From NCBI RefSeq assembly GCF_003851885.1, contig NZ_BHZE01000010.1, positions 44,065 to 108,064 on the forward strand: a stretch of DNA of 64,000 nucleotides, read 5' to 3'. Positions within the stretch are counted from its first letter, which is position 1. Every line of letters begins with the position of its first letter. The position numbers and the translations under genes were made by a program. Below, in pieces: positions 16,063 through 25,954 of this stretch. This DNA comes from Thermaurantimonas aggregans. Lineage in GTDB: Bacteria; Bacteroidota; Bacteroidia; Flavobacteriales; Schleiferiaceae. The notes beneath the pieces are model-generated. The model made no database searches. It was not told the origin of the DNA and saw only the letters and a list, made by a program, of their open reading frames with translations.

Positions 16063-16977
16063 TTAAGCTTGAGGTTGTTTTTCTGACTGTGTAAGCAGTC
16101 TGAAGACATCCTCAAGTTTTACATCCTTTAGCTGAATGCTGAGGATGGCATTTCCGGTAGCTACAGCTTTTTCAAAAATGGCTTTTCTCAAGTCCTTTTG
16201 GGCATCTGTGTCGATGAGCCAATGACTTGCTTCTCGCTTCACCTTTAAAACACCGTCTATCGACTTAAACCAAGCAGCACTGACTTCTTTTTCGAGCTGA
16301 ACGACCAAGGTCTGTCGACCGGAGGCTTGTTTAAGAGCTTCGGTAGTAGTGTCAGCCACTATTTTTCCTTTGTTAATAATGATAACCCGATCGCAGAGAA
16401 TCTCTACCTCTTGCATAATGTGCGTAGAGAGCATTACGGTCTTTGAACGGCCAAGCTCCTTGATGAGCTGGCGTATTTCCACAATTTGATTAGGATCCAG
16501 GCCGGTAGTTGGCTCATCGAGAATTAAAACTTCTGGGTCGTGGATGAGTGCGTGAGCCAAACCGACGCGCTGGCGATAGCCTTTTGAAAGTTGTCCGATG
16601 CGTTTGTGCGCTTCAGGTGTCAGTCCAGTTTTTTCGATCATTTCTTCCACCCGGCTTTTAGGCACTTTCTGAAGACCTGCCATAAAGCGGAGAAATTCGC
16701 GAACGTACATGTCGAGGTACAGAGGATTGTGCTCAGGCAAATACCCAATTTTTTTTCTGACTTCTATGCTGTGTTGATTTACGTCGAGCCCATCTACAGC
16801 TGCATATCCCTCAGTGGCTGGAATAAAACCTGTGAGAATTTTCATCATAGTACTTTTTCCTGCCCCATTTGGGCCTAAAAAGCCTACAATTTCCCCTTTC
16901 TTAACTTTAAAACTCACTTTATCAAGGGCACGCTGTGTTCCGTAAATCTTTGTAACCTTCTGTACTTCGAGCGACAT
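16063..16977 (-). CDS. gldA: GldA-type ABC transporter ATPase
   Basis: A 304-residue ABC ATPase whose length and sequence fit GldA, the ATPase linked to gliding motility in Bacteroidota. Visible motifs are Walker A 'GFLGPNGAGKSTMMKILTG', Q-loop region 'IGYLPEHNPLY', signature 'QLSKGYRQRVGLAHALIHD', Walker B 'VLILDEPTTGLDPNQ' and H-loop 'MLSTH'. The last 90 residues are an accessory domain. GldF and GldG, the membrane partners, are not in the window. It is the last gene of the ruvA-sprA-xseB-gldA run, 18 bases after xseB. A general ABC-2 exporter role cannot be excluded. Confidence 0.85.
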   Translation of the reverse strand: MSLEVQKVTKIYGTQRALDKVSFKVKKGEIVGFLGPNGAGKSTMMKILTGFIPATEGYAAVDGLDVNQHSIEVRKKIGYLPEHNPLYLDMYVREFLRFMAGLQKVPKSRVEEMIEKTGLTPEAHKRIGQLSKGYRQRVGLAHALIHDPEVLILDEPTTGLDPNQIVEIRQLIKELGRSKTVMLSTHIMQEVEILCDRVIIINKGKIVADTTTEALKQASGRQTLVVQLEKEVSAAWFKSIDGVLKVKREASHWLIDTDAQKDLRKAIFEKAVATGNAILSIQLKDVKLEDVFRLLTQSEKQPQA

Positions 16978-16995
16978 ATTTTAAAAAATTACGCA

Positions 16996-17226
16996 TTAAA
17001 AGGGTAAAGTTTCTTGATCGGTATTCTGAAGTTTCGAGAGTATGTCCTGAACGGTTTTTTCAGTTTCTGATAGTTTTTTCTTACAAAAATTAACAAGAAA
17101 CTCTGCTCTTTGTATGAGCTTTACCATTGTATCCGGATCGATGTCTTCTTGTTCCAGCTGATCGGCTATGGTTTGAAGTTCATCCATAGCAGCGGTGTAG
17201 GTCAGCTCGTTTTCTGCACTCTCCAT
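16996..17226 (-). CDS. xseB: Exodeoxyribonuclease VII small subunit
   Basis: A 76-residue protein with the XseB core 'LTYTAAMDELQTIADQLEQE' and 'DPDTMVKLIQRAEFLVNFCK', ending in an acidic tail. It forms the small helical subunit of exonuclease VII with XseA, which is not in this window. It lies 11 bases downstream of sprA and 18 upstream of gldA on the same strand, so it is probably co-transcribed with them. Confidence 0.92.
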   Translation of the reverse strand: MESAENELTYTAAMDELQTIADQLEQEDIDPDTMVKLIQRAEFLVNFCKKKLSETEKTVQDILSKLQNTDQETLPF

Positions 17227-17237
17227 GTTACAGGAAA

Positions 17238-20200
17238 TTATTGCGCCAAATTAACGCGGATTGAAATACCTACGTTTGTATTTGAGGTTGGAAAAGCATT
17301 GGATGTTTTGTAGGTAGAAATGATCTGATCGTAAAAGACTTTTGCATTCACGCGTGCTGAAATGGCGTAGTCTGCAGAAATTTTAATGGTGGTAATTCGA
17401 CTACCAGCCGTTACCTGGTCTACGCGCTCTACGATGCGCCGAATGATGACCTGATTGTCGCGTACTGATACATCGCAGCGCAGCTCCAGATTCGACTGCG
17501 GCTTCTTGCCTGTTTCGCCCAAACTTACAAACTGCAGTTTTACATCTTTTACTACATAACCGGCGCCTACTACAATTTCATTGCCTCTCGAATCTGTAAG
17601 CTGATTGTTGGCGAGGCTTAAGTTTTGTGTGCGGTCTTTTTTGTAATCGATTCGCAGAGTCAGTGAATTTTTCATTCGAAGGTTTACACCCACCAAAGGT
17701 GACCACTGCTCTACAATAGTAGCCGACACAATTTGAAATTCGGGCAGAAAATCGCCATTTTCATTGATGGGAGGTTCTCCATCTTCGATGCGCTGCTGGC
17801 GGATCAGGTTGGTATTGAAATTTCCGAGTGTATAAGTACCTGTGTAGCCATGCCTTAAAGCTATGTTTGTAAAGTGCTTGTTGAAAAAAGGAATTTTATT
17901 CAATCCGTCATAGGTAAGTTGCCAATTAGGCAAGGGAATTGAATTTCTTCGGTAACGGGGATCAAGAGACACAGTGCCCGGATCTATGCCTGCGAAAGCA
18001 GAAAGAAAGGCGGGAAGTAATACATCTTGAGATGCGTAACTGTAGCCCTGCCAGCCATAGTTAGCTGAATCAGGATTGTTGTTAAAGGTAGGATTGTAGG
18101 TCGGATCGGTTTGTTTGCGCAATTCGACCAATCGTTCGGAGATCACCTCTCTGTTTTTAAGAAATTGCTCGTACACATTGCTTCTGAAATCGGGGCCGCG
18201 TAATGATTCAAAAGAAGTGCGAAAAGCCCAGAACGATGTTGTGTAGGTACCCATCTGAAAGAGGTTTTGAACCTGATAATCAAAGGCTGTGGCATCGAAT
18301 CTGAAGAATCCGTTTTGATTGAAGGTACTATTTCTCTGTGAAGTTAGTTCGATTCTAAAGGTATTAATCGGTTCGATGGTAGCTCGAAGGTTTAGATTTT
18401 CAGTATGGGTTTGAGAGAATTGATTATTGAGCAAAGGTGATTTGGTAATCCATTCGTTTTCAGCAGCTTTTGGTTTAATATCGCGCTGTGAACCAAAGGC
18501 AAAATCGTACCCTGGTGCTGAACCATTCTGACCTAAAATTCCGGGAGTGGGCATGAAACCAGGTAAAAGACTTCCTCGGGTGATGGTGTATCCTCCTCCC
18601 ACATTGCGCAAGCTCATTAAGATACGCGCTGAAGATTTTGCTATTTTCCGGAAAACAGATTCTTTGTCCTCTTCTTGCTTATTTGCATTCTGATTGGGTT
18701 GATTGGTATTTCCTCTTAAAGATGCCGGCACATTTGGACGCTGTTGACCTGGTCTTTGAGGGGGCTTTCCTTGATTGGCTTCTTGTAAAAACTTGATTTT
18801 ATTGTAGAAGTTTACAAGATTCGCTTGTCCATTGAATTGCCAACTTTGAGAGTTTTGGATGGTATTGCCCAGATTAAGCGAATCATTGTCAGTATTTAAA
18901 ATAGCCAAAAGCGAGTTAGTGGTCCAGTCAAAATCAGCCGTGTAGCGCACACTTGTATTTACAAAGTTCAGCAATGGAATTTTACTGAAAGGAACTTCGT
19001 AGTTCACATTTAGCGTATGGTGGTAGTTGGTCGGGCGACCACCTGCCCGCAGATTTTCGCGAATAGCGTTTCGCACCGAATCAGCCGTTGCTGGTCCATC
19101 AGGCTCATCTATACGTGTAAACATTCGAGCTTGAAAATCTGCACGTAGGGCGCGTGTAAGATCCCAGCTAATGTCGTAAATGCGATTAAAAGTGAAAGCT
19201 TTTTGATACGTAGTAGGCAATCTAAAAGTTGGGTTATCCGTATTGCGCATTTCGGCTTCGTTGTAAATCCTCCATAGCTCCGTTCTGAAAGTGAAGCGCG
19301 AGGGCATGTAGTTGAAATTGAAATCTCGGATGAGAGCTAAATGCTTGTTTTGCAGAAACTTGATTTTCTTAAATGGCTCAACAGGTTTTACTTGTGCTTG
19401 ATAATTGTAATTCAAAGAGCCTTTGTAATCGCGACGAATGTCTGAAACGGTATTGATGTTACGGAAATAAATTTCATTAAAAGAGTAGGATAAGGCTATG
19501 TTTTCGATATCGTAAAACTGAGGTTTCCGACGTGTATTGGTTCGTTCCTTTCGCACATTAGCGAAGTTGATGCCCCTTCGCAAGGTGTAGGTTTGAGCTA
19601 TTCTTCGCAGAGAGTCGCGCTCTTGGGGTGTTTCGATGTTTCGTAAAGCGTCTTTAAATTCAATGTCCATATCCAGCGGATTGAACATCGGATTTCGCCA
19701 TTCTTCTGCGTAACCGACGAACATAGGTATGCGAAGCCGCACTTTATCGGAGAAAAATTTGCCAAGTTCAAAGTTGGATTGTAGATCGTAGGCAATGATT
19801 TCTTCCTTGCGACGGGCATTCACATTCTGGTCGATCGAACCAAATCCTACAGTTGAGTAGTTTCCTGAGAGCGTAATGTTAGCGAAATCGGCCAGCTGAG
19901 CATTAACTCTACCGGCAGCAGCATAGCCACCGCGGTTGTCAAATCCGCCAAGTCGAAGCTCGTTTACCCAAATTTCAGCACATTTAGGCTGTCCATCGTC
20001 GTTTGGATCGCCCAATTGTTTTTTGGGATTTCGAATTCCAATCATGATAGTGCGTACGTTGCCGAGATTTGGCACTCCTACAATGGTTATTTTTCTGTTG
20101 CCGAGGTCCACTGTGTATCTGCTTTGCAGTGGGAATCCAGCCTTGTCGCGTTGCAGTTTTATTTGCCGGATTTCTTCCATATTGATGTCAAACTCATTTT

Positions 20201-23200
20201 CTATCGGCCATATCAGTCGTGGGTCAACCTCGCCCCACTGAGTGACTTGTAGGGGAATTTCGTATTCGTAGTAATTCTGACTAAAGTCGGCACCAAGACG
20301 TATGAAGGCAGTGAGATCGCCGTTTTTCAGCGGTTTGGTAGCATCGCGCTGTTCGGCGTGTACAAACATTCTGAGTCGCTTGTACAAGCGCATGTCCATC
20401 GCAAGGTTTCTAAATACCGCCCTTGCATCTCCATCTTTTAGATCACATACCCGTATGGCGAGCGACTGTTCGTTTTGAGCTTGAATAGATGAAGTAGCAA
20501 AGAGCTCCTGTCGCTCTATGCCTGGCGGCAGCACATAATTAATGGGATTGCGCTGTCCGTTTTCTTCCAGATTTACTACGTTTACTTCGAAGAGTGTACC
20601 GTCTCTATCGTCAGTGGCCAGATCGTCGCGTATGCCCGTAAGCGAAAACGGATAGCGCCTCCATTCTCCACGCACCAATTCTAAGGCTGCAAAGCGCAAG
20701 ACGATCGGATTTTCCCAATTGTGCAGAAACATCCGAATAAACCGAATGGAACGGAAATCGCTAATCGGGCCAATCACTTTATCTGGCGAAAAAATGGGCA
20801 CCTTAAACTGATACCAGGTTACGGGCTTTCTACTACCGTCGGGCAACACATCGGTAGTGGTTTGAAAGACATCGGTTATATAATTTTTGCCAATTTGTAA
20901 ATCTTGAGGGCGAATGGATACGCGATATTGGAAATAGGTTTCCGATCGCGCCAGCGTTTGGTCTGAGTTTACGTCTTCCATGTCAGGACGGTTAGTTGCT
21001 GTGTTTGGATAACCGTCTGGTTGCGAAATATCGCTATTGCCTTGTGGATTATTCCATTTTTTGTACCGCTCTAAAATGGTGGCTCCTTGATTGTCGTAAT
21101 TATTCGACCTGTAAAACTCATAATTATCTGCCGCCGGGTCATTAAATATTGCATTATACACGGCTGATCCAGAGCCAAACTGAGCTGCTACCCGCTGAAT
21201 GAATGTCTGTCCGTTGTGCAAAAACCACTGGCGCTCGAGTTCGTCGTTTAGTCCATCCAGACCGACATCTTGTACTTCGCGCGCACCAGGTTCGTTGTTA
21301 AAGGCCTGAACCTGAGGCACTATTTTTGGCACAATTCCCCAAGCAGTAGAGTCCACTTGGTTCAAGTTGCCGTCAATGGGTATTCCCTGCTCAAAGGCCT
21401 GACGGCCATCTTTGAGAATATCCTCAGAAATATTTCCAAGATTAAAATATAAATCGCCCCCCTTAAGATTGGGATTTTCAAGGAAGGGGTCGAGCAGCCA
21501 AAACTGAATAAATTCAATGTTTTGCTCTTCGAAATTGTTGGTGAGTAGTTCGCGCATGATTCCCCCCCAACGGCTGCGCGGATTATTCAGCTTCCCATCG
21601 GCATTTAAACCAGCTGATATTCCCGGTTCTCCTTCCACGTCGAAGTTGTAAGGACCTCTCTCGTCGGGATAGTAAGCAAGATCAAGAGTCGGAATGTTTC
21701 TAGGCATGGCGGGATCGAGACGTCTGTTGGGAAATACCTCTCTCACCAGTATCTCGCGCATGTAGTGATTTGAGCGCATTACACGGTCAGCGCGAACGTT
21801 TGCCGGTGTTTGTGAGTTGGCTTGAAAAAACAGTGGATCGATGGTATACCAAGCCAATCGAGCACGGTTATAACCAATGCGGATATCGTTGTTTAGCTCT
21901 GCTTCCGGAAATAACTCAGGTTGACCTGATGGAACACTGGCCAACTGCCAACGCATGGGATTACGGATGTCAATAAGGGTTTGAGAGCTTTCAAAATCAT
22001 CAATATAGGTAGTCTCTTCGCGATTGAGCTTTATGGCCCTCGGCGAACCGGGAATCAACTGCGCAAATTCACCCTGAGCATTTATAGTAGAGGGTGCTTT
22101 AGTAGAAAGAAAGGGAATAGCATCGACCAGTTTTGTCAAAAAGGGCGCCTGATTGCTGTATTGGGTATTTAAGCCCCAAATGGTATTAGCTATAGGTTCA
22201 AAACCGAGATTTACCTTTTGGGTAAAGGGTCGTTCACGAAGATGCAGTAAGGTACCCCCGATGTTCCAATGTTCACTCACGCGGTGGTCTACATTGATGC
22301 CCGCAAAAGTTTTCACGTTGGCTCCGAAAAGCGCATTGTTTTCAAAATCCACCCGAATGGGTAAGCCAGAATTAATAATGCCCTCATCTAAAATTCTCAC
22401 CCTACCGAGATTGTAATCTACGGTGTATTGGGTGCCTTCTTGCAGTTTTACACCACCGGCTGTTACAGAAACGGAACCTCTTGGAATATTGATGGCATTG
22501 AGTTGAATTTCACTGCCTGAAGCCGATTTATATCTTCCCTTTAAAAAGAATTTGTTCAGCTTGGTCATTTCTTGTGCCCTGAAGCGCGTACTGTCGTACA
22601 ACTGCTGGAATACGTATTTGGCCCTCAATTCGTCGTTGTCGAGTTTTGATGCGAGGTGGCGACCAAATGGCTCAACCACCGGAAAATATATCCTTCCGTT
22701 TTGGGGATTAATCGTTACATTAGGCACGAAGTCAAAGAATCCATCAGGATATGGGTCGTTGTTGTTGTTCAGCTTATCGAGCCCCATTACGCGCAGTAGC
22801 AATTCGTTTCTTAGATTCCCCTCTGGCAAGAAAGGTATAGGTACACCGGTCTCATCGTTCCAATACAGCACATCAAGCCTGAAGTCTTGCGGGTTGATTT
22901 GAAAAGCATTTAACGAATACACATTCTTCATCATCAGATGCCACATAGGCACCTTCACATTCAGCAGGGTAGCTTTCAAAAGTTTTAAAATCAATGTAGA
23001 AGGCGGAGATACCCCATCGTTGCTAAACTCACCTACCTGATAAGTCTTGCCATTAGCCGTATATTGATAAGCTACAGCAAGCACCTCATCTTGGTTAAGC
23101 GCCTGATTGAGCGAAATATATCCCAATTGAGGGTGAAAGGTGTATTCGTTTGGACTCAACAGCCGGGCATTGGTAAGATCTTCGAAATCAATGCCCGGTT

Positions 23201-24518
23201 CAAATTTTGCCTGGCTCAAAACCGCGTTGGCTGTAGCAATGTTTCGTATACCGGAATATTCGTTCTGGATGGTTGAAGGATTCAACCTATTCATTTGATT
23301 GTGTGGCAATTCGGGATGCCGGCGATCAACTGTGCCTGAGAAGATATCCGGCTCATTAAGTCCACTCTGCGAATGGCGGTATGCCCATCCGGCTCTATCA
23401 GCCTCGCCCAAATCCATGAAAGCGACAATATTTCGCACATTTTCAGTTACATTTCTACGGTTGGTAACCCACACCTCTATTCTGGTAATTTGAATCGGCG
23501 AGGTGATTACAGGCATGTTAGCAAGGAAACGCTCATAGTTCTCGCGGAAATAGTGCGAGAGGAAATAATGTCTGTTTGCCTCGTATTGATCAGCTTGAAT
23601 AAAAAACTCCTGCACTGCCCCACCCCCTTGCAAATTGATGGATGACGTTTGACTTCTCTGCTCTGAAAAAATTGTGGTCACTGTGGTCTTCCCAAACTGC
23701 ATTTGAGCCTTTACCCCAAAAAGACTTTGTACACCTGTGATCAGCGAACTGTTCAAGGGCATATTTACATTACCAAATTCTAATTTCTTCAGAATTTGGT
23801 CTTCTTCACCAGTAAATTGTGTTTTAATTTGATTATCAAACTGAAATGTCGCCTGTGTATCGTAATTAAATCCAAGATTCAAGCGCGTTCCAATTTTACC
23901 ATTTACGTTCATCTGAATGCGCTGATTGAAAACCAGGTTGAAGGTTCTGCGATTTCGAACCGGAATCATTGGATTTTCCAGGCGCTGAAATCTGCCTCCG
24001 AGAGTGAGCGTCGCCGATCCCTGAGGCCTGATTTCTATGGTATTACTACCAAAAATATTTTTAAAAGCTTCACCCTTTATTTCGATCAGCGGCAGTAGGG
24101 CTGATCCTGATTCCCTAGGATCAGATTGCTTACTTCGATCTCTCAGTCCACCCCCACTACCTGATTTATCAGACCAATATCTGCTATCTTCTTGTGCAAA
24201 TTGAATTTTGCGAAATTCTTCAGGTGTATAGTATTGAGCGTCAATGACTGTATTGCCAATAAATTTTCGAACGATATAGAGATTTCGCACTGGGTCATAG
24301 TCGAGTTCGGTCCTAAAATTTGCCGGGTCTTTCAAATTCAAAGAAGAAGGTTTACGCACATCGTACCTAGTAGAGTCTTTTGTGGTATCACTTTGTACAA
24401 CTAGAATTTTTGAAGAAGCCCCTCTCGATGTAAAGGATGGAAAGCGAAATGCACTTAATGATAGAAACCCGAATAATAAAACAACGATATGAGCTAACGA
24501 CCGTACTCTCACCCCCAA
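17238..24518 (-). CDS. sprA: T9SS translocon protein SprA
   Basis: A 2426-residue giant beta-barrel, the outer-membrane channel of the type IX secretion system, also required for gliding. Length and gene order (directly after ruvA) are typical. Sequence signs include 'QGSATLTLGGRFQRLENP', 'NVNGKIGTRLNLGFNYDTQA', 'GKTTVTTIFSEQRSQTSSI', 'GAREVQDVGLDGLNDELE', 'CAEIWVNELRLGGFDNRGG', and the hairpin 'GGVKLQEGTQYTVDYNLGRV' near residue 690. A Gln/Pro/Asn-rich linker lies near 1915-1960. The N-terminus is a signal peptide ('LAHIVVLLFGFLSLSAF'). No ATG occurs in frame before about residue 185. Translation must begin at TTG (24516-24518) or GTG two codons later, immediately after the ruvA stop. Confidence 0.95.
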   Translation of the reverse strand: MGVRVRSLAHIVVLLFGFLSLSAFRFPSFTSRGASSKILVVQSDTTKDSTRYDVRKPSSLNLKDPANFRTELDYDPVRNLYIVRKFIGNTVIDAQYYTPEEFRKIQFAQEDSRYWSDKSGSGGGLRDRSKQSDPRESGSALLPLIEIKGEAFKNIFGSNTIEIRPQGSATLTLGGRFQRLENPMIPVRNRRTFNLVFNQRIQMNVNGKIGTRLNLGFNYDTQATFQFDNQIKTQFTGEEDQILKKLEFGNVNMPLNSSLITGVQSLFGVKAQMQFGKTTVTTIFSEQRSQTSSINLQGGGAVQEFFIQADQYEANRHYFLSHYFRENYERFLANMPVITSPIQITRIEVWVTNRRNVTENVRNIVAFMDLGEADRAGWAYRHSQSGLNEPDIFSGTVDRRHPELPHNQMNRLNPSTIQNEYSGIRNIATANAVLSQAKFEPGIDFEDLTNARLLSPNEYTFHPQLGYISLNQALNQDEVLAVAYQYTANGKTYQVGEFSNDGVSPPSTLILKLLKATLLNVKVPMWHLMMKNVYSLNAFQINPQDFRLDVLYWNDETGVPIPFLPEGNLRNELLLRVMGLDKLNNNNDPYPDGFFDFVPNVTINPQNGRIYFPVVEPFGRHLASKLDNDELRAKYVFQQLYDSTRFRAQEMTKLNKFFLKGRYKSASGSEIQLNAINIPRGSVSVTAGGVKLQEGTQYTVDYNLGRVRILDEGIINSGLPIRVDFENNALFGANVKTFAGINVDHRVSEHWNIGGTLLHLRERPFTQKVNLGFEPIANTIWGLNTQYSNQAPFLTKLVDAIPFLSTKAPSTINAQGEFAQLIPGSPRAIKLNREETTYIDDFESSQTLIDIRNPMRWQLASVPSGQPELFPEAELNNDIRIGYNRARLAWYTIDPLFFQANSQTPANVRADRVMRSNHYMREILVREVFPNRRLDPAMPRNIPTLDLAYYPDERGPYNFDVEGEPGISAGLNADGKLNNPRSRWGGIMRELLTNNFEEQNIEFIQFWLLDPFLENPNLKGGDLYFNLGNISEDILKDGRQAFEQGIPIDGNLNQVDSTAWGIVPKIVPQVQAFNNEPGAREVQDVGLDGLNDELERQWFLHNGQTFIQRVAAQFGSGSAVYNAIFNDPAADNYEFYRSNNYDNQGATILERYKKWNNPQGNSDISQPDGYPNTATNRPDMEDVNSDQTLARSETYFQYRVSIRPQDLQIGKNYITDVFQTTTDVLPDGSRKPVTWYQFKVPIFSPDKVIGPISDFRSIRFIRMFLHNWENPIVLRFAALELVRGEWRRYPFSLTGIRDDLATDDRDGTLFEVNVVNLEENGQRNPINYVLPPGIERQELFATSSIQAQNEQSLAIRVCDLKDGDARAVFRNLAMDMRLYKRLRMFVHAEQRDATKPLKNGDLTAFIRLGADFSQNYYEYEIPLQVTQWGEVDPRLIWPIENEFDINMEEIRQIKLQRDKAGFPLQSRYTVDLGNRKITIVGVPNLGNVRTIMIGIRNPKKQLGDPNDDGQPKCAEIWVNELRLGGFDNRGGYAAAGRVNAQLADFANITLSGNYSTVGFGSIDQNVNARRKEEIIAYDLQSNFELGKFFSDKVRLRIPMFVGYAEEWRNPMFNPLDMDIEFKDALRNIETPQERDSLRRIAQTYTLRRGINFANVRKERTNTRRKPQFYDIENIALSYSFNEIYFRNINTVSDIRRDYKGSLNYNYQAQVKPVEPFKKIKFLQNKHLALIRDFNFNYMPSRFTFRTELWRIYNEAEMRNTDNPTFRLPTTYQKAFTFNRIYDISWDLTRALRADFQARMFTRIDEPDGPATADSVRNAIRENLRAGGRPTNYHHTLNVNYEVPFSKIPLLNFVNTSVRYTADFDWTTNSLLAILNTDNDSLNLGNTIQNSQSWQFNGQANLVNFYNKIKFLQEANQGKPPQRPGQQRPNVPASLRGNTNQPNQNANKQEEDKESVFRKIAKSSARILMSLRNVGGGYTITRGSLLPGFMPTPGILGQNGSAPGYDFAFGSQRDIKPKAAENEWITKSPLLNNQFSQTHTENLNLRATIEPINTFRIELTSQRNSTFNQNGFFRFDATAFDYQVQNLFQMGTYTTSFWAFRTSFESLRGPDFRSNVYEQFLKNREVISERLVELRKQTDPTYNPTFNNNPDSANYGWQGYSYASQDVLLPAFLSAFAGIDPGTVSLDPRYRRNSIPLPNWQLTYDGLNKIPFFNKHFTNIALRHGYTGTYTLGNFNTNLIRQQRIEDGEPPINENGDFLPEFQIVSATIVEQWSPLVGVNLRMKNSLTLRIDYKKDRTQNLSLANNQLTDSRGNEIVVGAGYVVKDVKLQFVSLGETGKKPQSNLELRCDVSVRDNQVIIRRIVERVDQVTAGSRITTIKISADYAISARVNAKVFYDQIISTYKTSNAFPTSNTNVGISIRVNLAQ

Positions 24519-25103
24519 CTACAAATTCTTTAGAGCCAACTTAATAATCGATTCAACGTCTAAAAACGGATTTTCTTGAACAATTTTATCCACTACTTTA
24601 CTTGCCACAGGACGCGGATATCCTAAAACTTCTAAAGCTGATAACGCATCCTTTGCAGCTTTAGTATTTGATGTGGTAGATTTAACTGCGTAATTTTCAG
24701 TAATAGATGCAACCTTATCTCGCAAATCGATAATTAAGCGCTCTGCCGTTTTAGCTCCGATACCTTTTACAGCTTTGAGCCTGTTTACATTTCCCGATGC
24801 TATCACTTCCACGAGTTCGTCAACCCTTAAATGACTCAAAATTAGTCGAGCTGTATTAGCACCAACCCCTGAAACGCTGATGAGCTGTTGAAAAATCTCC
24901 CTCTCACTTTCACTTAAGAAGCCATATAAAACATGTGCATCTTCTCTAACAATCAGATGAGTAAATAGTCTGAACTTCTGCCCTACAACCAATTTTTCAA
25001 AAGTAAAAACGCTGATTTGCAGTTGCCAGCCAACTCCGTTTACATTGAGCACGCATTGCGTCGGCTGTAAGTACTCTACAGTACCCTCTAAAAAATAATA
25101 CAT
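24519..25103 (-). CDS. ruvA: Holliday junction DNA helicase subunit RuvA
   Basis: A 194-residue protein that binds Holliday junctions as a tetramer and loads RuvB. It shows the N-terminal OB fold ('MYYFLEGTVEYLQP', 'GVGWQLQISVFTFEKL'), the acidic-pin region 'REDAHVLYGFLSESEREIF', helix-hairpin-helix motifs 'LISVSGVGANTARLILS' and 'LKAVKGIGAKTAERLIIDL', and a C-terminal RuvB-binding helical domain. The stop TAG abuts the sprA start with no spacer. RuvB and RuvC are not in the window. Confidence 0.96.
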   Translation of the reverse strand: MYYFLEGTVEYLQPTQCVLNVNGVGWQLQISVFTFEKLVVGQKFRLFTHLIVREDAHVLYGFLSESEREIFQQLISVSGVGANTARLILSHLRVDELVEVIASGNVNRLKAVKGIGAKTAERLIIDLRDKVASITENYAVKSTTSNTKAAKDALSALEVLGYPRPVASKVVDKIVQENPFLDVESIIKLALKNL

Positions 25104-25127
25104 TACTCTTTATCACTCTGACTTGTG

Positions 25128-25135
25128 CAAAAATA
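25128..25135 (-). promoter_or_regulatory. Probable -7 box for ruvA-sprA-xseB-gldA
   Basis: The minus-strand sequence TATTTTTG, 24 bases upstream of the ruvA ATG, matches TAnnTTTG. TTTTG seven bases further upstream is too close to be the -33 element. Confidence 0.4.
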
Positions 25136-25205
25136 CGTTGTGCAAAATTTAACTCTGACTCTTAGAAGATCTCAAACAAATAATTCATAGATATTCATTA
25201 AAAAA

Positions 25206-25946
25206 TTACATGTATAATAAGGAATTTCCTTTGACCCAACCGGTCTTCCCATCTGGTAATTTAATTTTTACAAATTCACCGTCTGTTTGAATTGAAATAA
25301 CTTTCGCCCCCTCATGAAGTGTAAAAAGATCTACTGATGATTCAAAAGGCTCATTCTTTGTTAAAACACTTTCAGCTACAATTGCATAGCGATTTTTTGA
25401 TTCATCATTTAAAACAGTGAATAAAAAAGTGCAAACAAAACTTAAGACTACATAAAATATGGATTTTACAAGATCATATGTAACTTTATTTTTTAAATAT
25501 TTCCAGAACTTAACTACATAAAGGACTAAAAATAACAATGAAAAAAAGAGAAAAAGAAACTTCCAATTAGAAAATTTTAAAAAATTTTGAAGTCTTTCAA
25601 CCACTGATGGAATTCCGAAACCAAAATCTCCCGGGATATTGCTGAGTACAAAGTTTAAATTCGTTATCAAATCTTCATCAAAAGGCATGAAATACAATGC
25701 CCTTTCATAATAATATCTTGAATAGCCTAATTTATTGATTTTGTAAGAAGCATTTCCAACATTATACAACAATTCACCAGATACCACACCGCTGTTTAAT
25801 AAAGAATCATATAACAAAAGGGCTTCTTGATAGTTGCCCTCTTTGTACAATGTATTAGCTTTTAAAAATACAGAATCGATAACCGAGCTAAAAGTTAGAT
25901 TTGGTGTTAAGAATAAAAATATTAAAATAACAAAAATTTTTTTCAT
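25206..25946 (-). CDS. batE: BatE: TPR and SH3-like membrane protein
   Basis: A 246-residue protein and last gene of the Bat cluster. A signal-like N-terminus is followed by TPR-type helices ('GNYQEALLLYDSLLNSG', 'GNASYKINKLGYSRYYYERA'). Two membrane helices lie near residues 125-145 and 160-180. A C-terminal SH3-like domain ends 'GEFVKIKLPDGKTGWVKGNS'. This order (TPR, two helices, bacterial SH3) is the usual one for BatE. Eight bases separate it from batD. Bat proteins form a membrane complex linked to oxygen tolerance and envelope fitness in Bacteroides; the molecular function is not established. Confidence 0.85.
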   Translation of the reverse strand: MKKIFVILIFLFLTPNLTFSSVIDSVFLKANTLYKEGNYQEALLLYDSLLNSGVVSGELLYNVGNASYKINKLGYSRYYYERALYFMPFDEDLITNLNFVLSNIPGDFGFGIPSVVERLQNFLKFSNWKFLFLFFSLLFLVLYVVKFWKYLKNKVTYDLVKSIFYVVLSFVCTFLFTVLNDESKNRYAIVAESVLTKNEPFESSVDLFTLHEGAKVISIQTDGEFVKIKLPDGKTGWVKGNSLLYM

Positions 25947-25954
25947 AACTATTT

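Noticed and set aside
22552..24404. Several plus-strand ORFs of 60-116 codons opposite sprA
   Set aside because: Antisense to a conserved giant gene; they resemble no protein and their starts and stops follow sprA codon choice.
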